64,000 bases of DNA from CAYPTB01 sp964413535 (GTDB lineage: Bacteria; Planctomycetota; UBA1135; GCA-002686595), in NCBI GenBank assembly GCA_964413535.1, contig CAYPTB010000021.1:1-64000 (forward strand), read 5' to 3'. Made by a program: the position numbers and the translations under genes. Below the pieces are notes generated by a model, which saw only the letters and a list, made by a program, of their open reading frames with translations, was not told the origin of the DNA and did not search any database. Of the stretch, positions 45,046-54,179 are shown piece by piece. Position 1 is the first letter of the stretch. Every line of letters starts with the position of its first letter.

Positions 45046-46175
45046 GCCACCTCACCGTAGACGTCGACGAGCCGCGCGACCATCGTGTCCAGGCCGTGTT
45101 CCGCCAGCACGCGCGCGCGACCGCGCTCGCCCATCCGAGCCCGCTCCAGGGGCCCCGCCGTCAGGGCTCGCGCGATCGCCCGCGCCAGATCGTCCGCCGA
45201 GTCGATCTGCGCCAGGAATCCCGTGTCGCCCTCGCTCACGAGCTCGCGCACCCCGTCGACCTTCGTTCCGACGACCGGCCGGCCGGCGGCGCCGGCCTCC
45301 AGCACGACGTAGGGCAGGCCCTCCCAGCGCGAGGGAACGAGGACGAAGTCGGCCGCGCCGAAGAGCGCGGGCACGTCGTCGCGCCAGCCCAGGAAGTGCG
45401 CGCGCTTCGCGACGCCGAGCCGGCGCGCCTGCTCCTCGAGCTCCGCGCGCAGCTCTCCGTCCCCCGCGAACAGGACGTGCAGCTCCTCCAGGCCGGGGCG
45501 CGCCAGCGCCTCCAGCGCGACGTCCTGTCCCTTCGCGGCGTTCAGGAGCCCGGCGACCACCGCGCACGGTGCGCCCTCGGGGACGCCCAGGGCCGCGCGA
45601 TCCGCCGCAGCGGCGCCCGTCCAGCGCGTCGGGTCGATCCCGTTGGGGACGACGCGCACGCGCTCGGGGGCGACGATCTTCGCCGCGCGAATGGTCTCCG
45701 CCTCGCTCTCGCTCACGGCGATGGTGCGGTCGGTGCGCGCCCCGAGGAAGGCCTCGATGCGCCGGAAGAGCGCGCGCTTCGTCGGCGAGAACATCGCGCC
45801 GAAGAGGAAGGCGAAGGTGTGCGGGGTGTGGACGAGTCGCCCGATCTTGGTGCGCAGCGCCGCCGTGCGCCCGAGGACGCCGGCCTTGCTGCTGTGCGTG
45901 TGGACGACGTCCGGTCGGATCTGGTGCAGGAGCGAGACGAGGGCTTGATGATGGCGGAAGTCCACCCCCGGCCGGATCTCGCGCACCATGGGGATCTCCC
46001 TCACGTGCACGCCGTCGCGCGCGAGCCCGGCGAGGTCGGCGCGGAACGCCGGTACCCGCTCCGCGGAGGCCACGAGGTGCGTCTCGACCCCCCGTCGTGA
46101 CAGCCCGCGGGCGACGTCGACGATGTGGCGGCGCGTACCGCCGATGGTCGCCTCCATCACGAGCAGGACGCGCAT
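45042..46175 (-). CDS. Glycosyltransferase family 4
   Basis: A 377-residue GT-B enzyme beginning MRVLLVMEATIGGTRRHIVD, with HTHSSKAGVLGR, TPHTFAFLFG and donor motif EGLPYVVLEAGAAGRPVV. It is close in layout to WcaL/PslF-like enzymes that act early in heteropolysaccharide assembly. Only 15 bp separate its start from the MITE-like element copy B, so its original promoter or ribosome context has probably been altered by that insertion. Confidence 0.92.
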   Translation of the reverse strand: MRVLLVMEATIGGTRRHIVDVARGLSRRGVETHLVASAERVPAFRADLAGLARDGVHVREIPMVREIRPGVDFRHHQALVSLLHQIRPDVVHTHSSKAGVLGRTAALRTKIGRLVHTPHTFAFLFGAMFSPTKRALFRRIEAFLGARTDRTIAVSESEAETIRAAKIVAPERVRVVPNGIDPTRWTGAAAADRAALGVPEGAPCAVVAGLLNAAKGQDVALEALARPGLEELHVLFAGDGELRAELEEQARRLGVAKRAHFLGWRDDVPALFGAADFVLVPSRWEGLPYVVLEAGAAGRPVVGTKVDGVRELVSEGDTGFLAQIDSADDLARAIARALTAGPLERARMGERGRARVLAEHGLDTMVARLVDVYGEVA

Positions 46176-46190
46176 CCTCCCAGACGCCCG

Positions 46191-46351
46191 CTAGCAGCCT
46201 GTTGAAGAAGTGCTCCGGATGCCAGGTGCCCGGCATCCGCTTCGGTGGGGTGCCCGAGAACGCAGGCGAATGGGTGAAGAGGCTCTCGGGTGCCGCACTG
46301 GAGTGGAGGACGGGTTCATGGCGCCGGATGACTTCTTCAATGGGCTGCTAG
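46191..46351 (+). mobile_element. MITE-like foldback element, copy B (161 bp)
   Basis: Begins CTAGCAGCCTGTTGAAGAAG and ends CTTCTTCAATGGGCTGCTAG. It is the reverse-oriented partner of the copy at 19715-19881, with five substitutions and one 6-bp gap. The two arms pair almost throughout, leaving a terminal loop near 46260-46283. It separates the initiating transferase gene from the glycosyltransferase gene. Its last CTAG supplies the TAG stop of the transferase. The family is unassigned. Confidence 0.85.
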
Positions 46352-47826
46352 TTCGCGCCCGCTCCGCGGGCGACTGCGACCACGGTCAGCGCGAGGATCA
46401 CCATGTCGAGGAGCAGCGACTGGTTCTCGATGTAGTAGATGTCGTAGTCGAGGTTCTCGTGGATCGCGAAGCGGCGTCCCGAGGAGATCTGCCACAGTCC
46501 CGTGACGCCCGGCTTCGCGCGCAGGCGCTCGCGGTCGAGCGCGTTGTAGCGGTCGACGATGAACGGCATCTCGGGGCGCGGTCCGACCGCGCTCATCTCG
46601 CCGCGCAGGACGTTCAGGAACTGCGGCAGCTCGTCGAGGCTGTAGCGCCGCAGGAAGCGTCCGACGGGCGTGATGCGCGGGTCCCGCGACGACTGCGGGG
46701 TCGGCGCGTCCCCGCTCAAGTGCTGGTACATGGTGCGGAACTTGAACATCAGGAACGGCTTGCCCTCGCGTCCGACGCGGATCTGCTTGAAGAAGACCGG
46801 ACCTTCCGACTGGCGCTTGATCAGGATCGCGGCGAGCACGAACACCGGCAGGGTGACGAGCAGGACCGCGATGGCCGTCGTGACGTCGAGCACGCGCTTG
46901 GCGAGCGCCTTGGGCCAGCCCTCGCGGCGGTCGGGGCGCGAGATGAGCGGGATGGAGTCGAGGTTCTCGATCTTCATGCGCCGCGACATCAGGTGGTAGA
47001 AGCGCGGGACGACGCGGTAGTTGACGTCCCAGCTCTCGAGCCGCTCGATCAGCTCCATCAGGCGCGCTTCGCTGGACTCGGGCAGCGCCACGAAGACCTC
47101 GTGGATCTTGTGCTCGCGCACCAGGTCGCCGAGATCGTCGAAGCTCCCGAGCACGCGCGTGCGGTCCATGGCGCGTCCGACCTCGTCGGGACTCTGGCTC
47201 ACGAAACCGACCAGGCGCAGCCCCAGGGTCGGCACGAGCACGAACTTGCGCTGAAGCCAACGCCCGGTGTCGCCGGTGCCCAGGATCAGCACGTTGCGGT
47301 TCCCGATGCCGCGCCGGTGCAGGAACTGGATGACGCGGAAGGACATGAAGCGGCTGATCGCGGTCAGGACGCCGATCAGCACGAACGTCGTGACCAGCGT
47401 CAAGCGCGAGAAGGCCGTGGGCTCGAGGTTCAGGACCACGATCGAGTGCAGCGGCAGGAGGAACGAATAGATCCCCTGATCCGCCTGCTGCGACGTGGGT
47501 CGCAGCATCACGATCAGCGTCACGACGATCACGAACGAGACCACGGTGCTCTTCGAGATCGCCTTGAACTCCTCGACGTTGAGCAGGCTCTTCACCGGCC
47601 GGTACATCCCGAAGCCGTAGAACACCGCGAGACACACGACGCAGACGAGGCCCCACAGCTCGCGGTAGACCTGGAGCTCGGGCATGCGAACGGTCGAGTC
47701 GAGCGAGCGCACGAAGCCGTACCCGACGGCGCAGGCGAGGAACACGACGAGCACGTCCACGACCACCTGCACTCCGAGGAGCAATGCCCCGAAGTGGCGT
47801 CTGACGAAGGTCCCGGCTTGGGTCAT
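46348..47826 (-). CDS. Initiating undecaprenyl-phosphate sugar phosphotransferase (WcaJ/WbaP-like)
   Basis: A 492-residue polyprenyl-phosphate hexose-1-phosphate transferase. There are four N-terminal membrane segments (about 12-165), then a Rossmann-like CoA-binding_3 domain starting NVLILGTGDTGRW (178-190). The catalytic C-terminal domain carries SEGPVFFKQIRVGREG, MFKFRTM, SLDELPQFLNVLRGEMSAVGPRP and KPGVTGLWQISS. It loads the first sugar-1-phosphate onto the lipid carrier. The stop codon TAG is the end of the MITE-like element, so the original C-terminus may have differed by a few residues. Confidence 0.94.
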   Translation of the reverse strand: MTQAGTFVRRHFGALLLGVQVVVDVLVVFLACAVGYGFVRSLDSTVRMPELQVYRELWGLVCVVCLAVFYGFGMYRPVKSLLNVEEFKAISKSTVVSFVIVVTLIVMLRPTSQQADQGIYSFLLPLHSIVVLNLEPTAFSRLTLVTTFVLIGVLTAISRFMSFRVIQFLHRRGIGNRNVLILGTGDTGRWLQRKFVLVPTLGLRLVGFVSQSPDEVGRAMDRTRVLGSFDDLGDLVREHKIHEVFVALPESSEARLMELIERLESWDVNYRVVPRFYHLMSRRMKIENLDSIPLISRPDRREGWPKALAKRVLDVTTAIAVLLVTLPVFVLAAILIKRQSEGPVFFKQIRVGREGKPFLMFKFRTMYQHLSGDAPTPQSSRDPRITPVGRFLRRYSLDELPQFLNVLRGEMSAVGPRPEMPFIVDRYNALDRERLRAKPGVTGLWQISSGRRFAIHENLDYDIYYIENQSLLLDMVILALTVVAVARGAGAN

Positions 47827-47915
47827 GTCTCGATCGCCGCGCGGCTCGAGTCGCCGCGGGCAGCAGACGAATGTTATGCCAGCGCGACTCGCGCGGGGCG
47901 CATCGAGTCCGAAGG

Positions 47916-48587
47916 TCAGGGGTTGGCGAGCGCTCGCGCCAGGGCGGGAACGGTATCGGCCGCGCGCCCGGCGTGGGTCCCAAAGTGCGTGGAAAAAGCG
48001 AGGGCGCCGCCCCGCCAGCGACCGTCCGTCACCGCCCGCAAGGCGGCCCAGGGAACGCCCGCCCGCGCGGCCACGCGTCCCGCCGCGGCGGTCTCCATGT
48101 CCACCACGGTCGCGCCGAAGCTGCGCGCCAGCCACATCCGGCGCCACGGGGTGATGGCCGCGCGGTCGCGGGTGACGAAGATCCCGCGGCGTCCCGGCGC
48201 CGCGCGGAGCCAGGCTTCGAGCAGCTCGGCCGACGGCTCGGCGAGCGCCGCGCCACGCAGTCCCAGGTCGGCCTGGACGGCCGCGCTGCAGTGGACGAAG
48301 TCCCCGGCCGCGAGCCCGCGCACGAGGCCGCCGCACACCCCCACGACGACCAGGGCCCCCACGCCCTCGGCCAGGAGCAGGGCGGCCGCGTGGGCGGCCT
48401 GCACCTTCCCGACGCCCCCGACGCAGGCGAGCGCGGTCTCGCCGCCCAGGTCGATCTCGCACAGCTCCAAACCGAAACGCCCGCGCACGGAAAGCGTGCG
48501 CTCGGCCAGGCTCCCGAGCTCCTCGGGCAGCGCGCACAAGATCCCGAGCGGTCCGCGCTCGCGCTCCACCCGTGCTCGTTCGGACAT
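47916..48587 (-). CDS. PNP/UDP-family nucleosidase (MTA/SAH nucleosidase or HpnG-like)
   Basis: A 223-residue protein of the nucleoside phosphorylase fold. The N-terminal GILCALPEEL has the general-acid Glu of MTA/SAH nucleosidases. GGVGKVQAAHAAALLL and GVCGGLVRGLAAGDFV form the base-side loops, and VVDMETAA carries the ribose-binding Met-Glu pair. It could be an MTA/SAH nucleosidase, futalosine hydrolase or the hopanoid-associated HpnG. The divergent sugar epimerase next door slightly favours the last, but no other hopanoid genes are seen. Confidence 0.8.
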   Translation of the reverse strand: MSERARVERERGPLGILCALPEELGSLAERTLSVRGRFGLELCEIDLGGETALACVGGVGKVQAAHAAALLLAEGVGALVVVGVCGGLVRGLAAGDFVHCSAAVQADLGLRGAALAEPSAELLEAWLRAAPGRRGIFVTRDRAAITPWRRMWLARSFGATVVDMETAAAGRVAARAGVPWAALRAVTDGRWRGGALAFSTHFGTHAGRAADTVPALARALANP

Positions 48588-48734
48588 GCGCACATTCTCG
48601 CCTGCCGGGCGCCGCCGCGCTCCTTCGGAACGAGCGCGCCGACGAGCGCGACCCCGGAGGAGGATCGGCGGGTCGCGCGCCCCGCCGATATAGTGGCGCG
48701 CGCCGTCGCTCGGCGACCGCACTCCGACCGCCCC

Positions 48735-49682
48735 ATGAGGATCGCCATCACCGGTGCCACCGGCTTCATCGGCCGCTACATGGTCGCGGGCATGCTCGCG
48801 GCCGGGCACACGGCGCGGGTCCTGTGCAGGCCCGGGCGGGAGGGCGCGCTCGTCCGCCCCCCCGCGGGGACGATCGAGGTGCACGTGGGCGACCTGACCG
48901 CCCCGGAATCCCTGCGCGGCTTCATGGACGAGGTCGACGTCCTGATCCACCTCGCCAGTGCGCACGACCACTTCTCCGAGGAGGTCATGCAGCAGGTGAA
49001 CGTGCGCGGGGCGGAGCACCTCGTGGCGGAGGCCAAGCGCTCGGCGCAGAAGGCGCGCCTCTTCATCGTCTCCTCCGCCGTCATCGGGCAGCCGGTGTAC
49101 AGCTACTACCGCGACAGCAAGCGCGTGCAGGAGAAGGTGTTCCGCGGGGCCGGGCTGGACTGGGCCTCGTTCCGTCCCACGCTCGTGTACGGCATCGGCG
49201 ACTTTCGCCACACGGCGCCGCTCCTGCGCAAGGCCGCGCGCCAGAAGGGCACCTATTGGGTCCCCCACGACGGCTACTCGAAGATCAACCCGGTGCACGT
49301 CGAGGACGTGGTCGACGCCGTGCTGAAGTTCTTCGACTTCGACCGCGCCGTCGACTGCGTCTACGAGCTCGCCGGACCCGCCGGCATCCCCTTCAACGAG
49401 TTCGTCGACCTGAACATCGCGGCCACCGGCGGCAAGGTCAAGCGCCGCAACATCCCGCGCAAGTGGGCGAACCGCCTGATCTTCGTGAAGGGCCTCTTCA
49501 CCGACAACAGCGAGGACCGCCGCGCGTCCGCCTACTTCTCGCTGCACCACGAGCACGACATCACGAACGCGGTCTACGAGCTCGGCTGGCGCCCGCGCAC
49601 CTACGCCGAGGGCATCCGCGAGGTCGCCGCCGGCGACTGGTGGCGCACCGAGTCGGCCGAAGCGGGTCGCTCGACCGGCTGA
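48735..49682 (+). CDS. NAD(P)-dependent sugar epimerase/dehydratase-like SDR
   Basis: A 315-residue extended SDR with nucleotide-binding GATGFIGRYM at the N-terminus, the SSAVIGQ strand and a YRDSK catalytic pair (YxxxK). The C-terminal WRPRTYAEGIREV helix is common in SDRs acting on NDP-sugars or hopanoid-linked ribose. The ATG at 48735 is right for the fold; the frame is open far upstream without related sequence. It is divergent from the nucleosidase gene with 147 bp between the starts. The substrate is unknown. Confidence 0.82.
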   Translation: MRIAITGATGFIGRYMVAGMLAAGHTARVLCRPGREGALVRPPAGTIEVHVGDLTAPESLRGFMDEVDVLIHLASAHDHFSEEVMQQVNVRGAEHLVAEAKRSAQKARLFIVSSAVIGQPVYSYYRDSKRVQEKVFRGAGLDWASFRPTLVYGIGDFRHTAPLLRKAARQKGTYWVPHDGYSKINPVHVEDVVDAVLKFFDFDRAVDCVYELAGPAGIPFNEFVDLNIAATGGKVKRRNIPRKWANRLIFVKGLFTDNSEDRRASAYFSLHHEHDITNAVYELGWRPRTYAEGIREVAAGDWWRTESAEAGRSTG

Positions 49683-49697
49683 GACCTCGAGGCGACG

Positions 49698-51644
<1,947 letters not shown>

Positions 51645-51808
51645 CGTTCTCCTCCGCGATACGGGGCTCCGCAAGAGCAGACGGTACCGGCAGGGAGGTC
51701 TCTGTCCAGCGCGACCAACTCGGGATCGGGGCGGGCCCCCGCGGACCCGCGCGGAGAAAGCCTTGTCGCTCCGGCGCGGTCGGACTAGCTTGCCCGTGGA
51801 GGCATCTC

Positions 51809-52483
51809 ATGAGTTCCACTCGCGTTCGCTCGCTCCTCTCCGCACTGTCCCTCCTCGCGCTCGGCGCCTGCGCCACCGAGAGCCACCGCGTCGTCGAGAC
51901 CGAGAGCGTGGCGAGCCACGAGACGCCCTACTCGGGTCCCGTCTACTCGCTCTCGATCGGCAAGTTCGAGAACTCCTCGCCCTACATGCGCGGGATCTTC
52001 TCCGAGGGGCCCGATCGGCTCGGCAGCCAGGCGAAGACGATCCTCGAGACGCACCTGTCGCAGACCGGGCGGTTCAGCCTGCTCGACCGCGGCAACATGG
52101 AGGAGCTCGCGACCGAGAGCCAGCTCTCCGGCGCGGCACAGGCCCTCGAGGGCGCGCAGGTCGTCGTCACCGGCGAGGTGACCGAGTTCGGGCGCAAGAC
52201 CACGGGCGACCGCCAACTGTTCGGCATCGCGGGGCGCGGCAAGGAGCAGCTCGCGTACTCCAAGGTCTCGCTCAACGTCGTCGACGTGAAGACCTCGCGC
52301 GTCCTGTACTCGGTTCAGGGTGCGGGCGAGTTCGCGCTCAGCGAGCGCGAGATCCTCGGAACCGGCGGTACGAGCGGCTACGACTCCACCCTGAACGGAA
52401 AGGTCCTGGACCTCGCGATCCGCGACTCCGTCGACAAGCTCGTGCAGGGCCTCGAAGCCGGCAAGTGGATCCCGCCGCGTTGA
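51809..52483 (+). CDS. CsgG/HfaB-like outer-membrane lipoprotein
   Basis: A 224-residue lipoprotein with signal LLSALSLLALGAC (lipidated Cys21). The fold core SIGKFENSSPYMRG, GRFSLLDRGNMEEL, VVTGEVTEFGRKTTG and KVSLNVVDVKTSRVLYS matches the curli-secretion-type CsgG nucleotide-free domain. A GGAGG box lies six bases upstream of the ATG. Together with the next two genes it makes the conserved CsgG–DUF4810–DUF799 trio known from Proteobacteria and others. The trio's function is not established, and an outer-membrane assembly is assumed from CsgG. Confidence 0.9.
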   Translation: MSSTRVRSLLSALSLLALGACATESHRVVETESVASHETPYSGPVYSLSIGKFENSSPYMRGIFSEGPDRLGSQAKTILETHLSQTGRFSLLDRGNMEELATESQLSGAAQALEGAQVVVTGEVTEFGRKTTGDRQLFGIAGRGKEQLAYSKVSLNVVDVKTSRVLYSVQGAGEFALSEREILGTGGTSGYDSTLNGKVLDLAIRDSVDKLVQGLEAGKWIPPR

Positions 52484-52821
52484 GCGCGCTCCGGACCGCG
52501 GCGCTGGGACTCCTCCTCGCGGGCTGCCAGAGCAGCGCCCTCTACGAGTGGGGACCCTACGAGGACTCGGTGCACGCCCTGTGCACCGACTTCGTCGAGT
52601 CCGATCCGGTCGAGGAGCTCGCTGGGCTCGACCTGCACGTGAGCCGCCTCGCCGAGGAGGATCGCGTGCCCCCGCCCGGCGTCCACGCGCAGCTCGGCTA
52701 CCTCGAGTACCTCGCGGGCAACGCCGACGCGGCGGTGCGCCACTTCGAGGCCGAGAAGACGCTCTATCCCGAGAGCACGGTCTTCATCGACGGGCTCTTG
52801 CGCCGGATGGGAGGCTCCTGA
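52480..52821 (+). CDS. DUF4810 family lipoprotein
   Basis: A 113-residue lipoprotein read from TTG at 52480, which overlaps the CsgG-like stop (TTGA). Signal TAALGLLLAGC gives lipidated Cys16. The YEWGPYEDSVH start of the mature part and PPGVHAQLGYLEYLAGNADA...ESTVFIDGLLRRM match the DUF4810 pattern. It ends in TGATG with the next gene, so all three lipoproteins are translationally coupled. An ATG start is absent in this region, which makes the gene easy to miss. Confidence 0.88.
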   Translation: MSALRTAALGLLLAGCQSSALYEWGPYEDSVHALCTDFVESDPVEELAGLDLHVSRLAEEDRVPPPGVHAQLGYLEYLAGNADAAVRHFEAEKTLYPESTVFIDGLLRRMGGS

Positions 52822-53492
52822 TGCGCTTGCCGAGCCTCGTGGCCGCGCTCTCGCTCGCGCTGGCGGGCTGCAGCACGACCGAGACGTTCGACTACCAGCC
52901 GTACCTCGATGCCATGCCGCGCTCGATCCTCGTGCTCCCGCCGCTCGACCGGACGCCCGAGGTCGCGGCGTGCTACGGCTGGCTCTCCACGATCACGCGG
53001 CCGCTCGCGGAGCGCGGGTACTACGTGTTCCCCGTCGGATTGGTCGACCGCATCCTGCGCGAGAACGGCCTGCCCACGCCTGGAGAGATGCACCAGGTGT
53101 CGCTCGCGAAGCTGAAAGAAGTCTTCGGGGCCGACGCGGTCCTGTACGTCACCGTCACCGAGTGGGGCACGAGCTACCAGGTGCTCGCATCGGTCACGTC
53201 GGTGCGCGTAGAGGCGACGCTCGTCGACGTCGACACCGGGGCGCTGCTGTGGTCCGGCGGCGGCTACGCGCAGCACAACCCCGGTCAAGGCAACCAGGGC
53301 CTGCTCGGCATGATGATCGGCGCCGCCGTCAACCAGATCGCGACCTCGGTCTTCGATCCGACGCTCGACGTCTCGCGCGACGCCAACGCCGCGTTCGTCG
53401 GCGACTCACGCCGCGGCCTCCTGATCGGTCCGTTCCACCCGGACTTCGAGGAGGACCAGAAACAGCGGCGCGCGGCGCTCTCGGGCGGCTAG
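52821..53492 (+). CDS. DUF799 / GNA1162-type lipoprotein
   Basis: A 223-residue lipoprotein with signal LVAALSLALAGC (lipidated Cys17). The mature domain includes RSILVLPPLDRTPEV, GYYVFPVGLVDRILRENG and DAVLYVTVTEWGTSYQVL, typical of the DUF799/GNA1162 family, whose structure resembles TolB-like N-domains. It is the third gene of the coupled trio, starting at the TGATG junction. It converges with the pseudouridine synthase gene after 6 bp. Confidence 0.9.
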   Translation: MRLPSLVAALSLALAGCSTTETFDYQPYLDAMPRSILVLPPLDRTPEVAACYGWLSTITRPLAERGYYVFPVGLVDRILRENGLPTPGEMHQVSLAKLKEVFGADAVLYVTVTEWGTSYQVLASVTSVRVEATLVDVDTGALLWSGGGYAQHNPGQGNQGLLGMMIGAAVNQIATSVFDPTLDVSRDANAAFVGDSRRGLLIGPFHPDFEEDQKQRRAALSGG

Positions 53493-53498
53493 AGCGCC

Positions 53499-54179
53499 TC
53501 ACGCGCGCGATCGACCGGCTCCGGCGCGCTCTCGCAGGCGCTCGAGCGCTTCGGGCAGCGGCGCCTCGACGCGGATGCGCTCCCCCGTCCACGGGTGCGC
53601 GAAGGCGAGGCGCCAGGCGTGCAGCGCGAGCCGATTGGCCCGCAGGGCGCCTGCGCTCCCGCGCGCGTACTTGCGCTCGCCGACCAGCGGGTGGCCCGCG
53701 TGCGCGAAGTGCAGGCGGATCTGGTTGTAGCGGCCGGTGACGAGGTCGATCTCGACCTCCGAGACGGCGCCCAGCGTCGCGAGCACGCGGTAGCGCGTCT
53801 CGGCGGGCTTCCCGCGGCGCGAGACCTGGGCGCGCGCGCCCTGCTTCTCGATCGGGAAGGAGAGCGTTCCCTCGCGCGGCCGCGGCGCACCCGCGACGAG
53901 CGCCCAGTAGGTCTTCTCGAGCGCGTGCGCGCGGAAGAGTTCCTCCAACGCGGCGCGCGTCGCTTCGTCCTTCGCGAACAGGAGCGCGCCCGACACCTCG
54001 CGGTCGAGGCGGTGCACGGCGAGCACGCGCCGCCCGGCGTCCGCCAGCAAGCGCACCATGTCCTGCGCGCTCTCGGCCTTCCCCCCCTTCCGCCCGCTCC
54101 CGCCCGGCGGGGGCACGGAGAACACGCCGTGGGGCTTCGCGACGACGAGCAGACGCTCGTCCTCGAAGAGGATCTGCAT
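53499..54179 (-). CDS. RluA-family pseudouridine synthase
   Basis: A 226-residue enzyme with the catalytic HRLDREVSGALLF motif (Asp59), preceded by VVAKPHGVFSVPP and followed by GRYNQIRLHFAHAGHPLVGERKY. No S4 domain is present, which resembles the shorter RluA/RluC-like or TruC-type proteins. It isomerises uridine in rRNA or tRNA; the site cannot be told from sequence alone. The ATG at 54179 overlaps the stop of the upstream radical SAM gene (TGATG). Confidence 0.9.
   Translation of the reverse strand: MQILFEDERLLVVAKPHGVFSVPPPGGSGRKGGKAESAQDMVRLLADAGRRVLAVHRLDREVSGALLFAKDEATRAALEELFRAHALEKTYWALVAGAPRPREGTLSFPIEKQGARAQVSRRGKPAETRYRVLATLGAVSEVEIDLVTGRYNQIRLHFAHAGHPLVGERKYARGSAGALRANRLALHAWRLAFAHPWTGERIRVEAPLPEALERLRERAGAGRSRA

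Noticed and set aside
47871..48734. N-terminal extension of the epimerase gene by about 290 codons.
   Set aside because: The extra part is antisense to the nucleosidase gene and has shadow composition; the Rossmann fold starts at the ATG at 48735.
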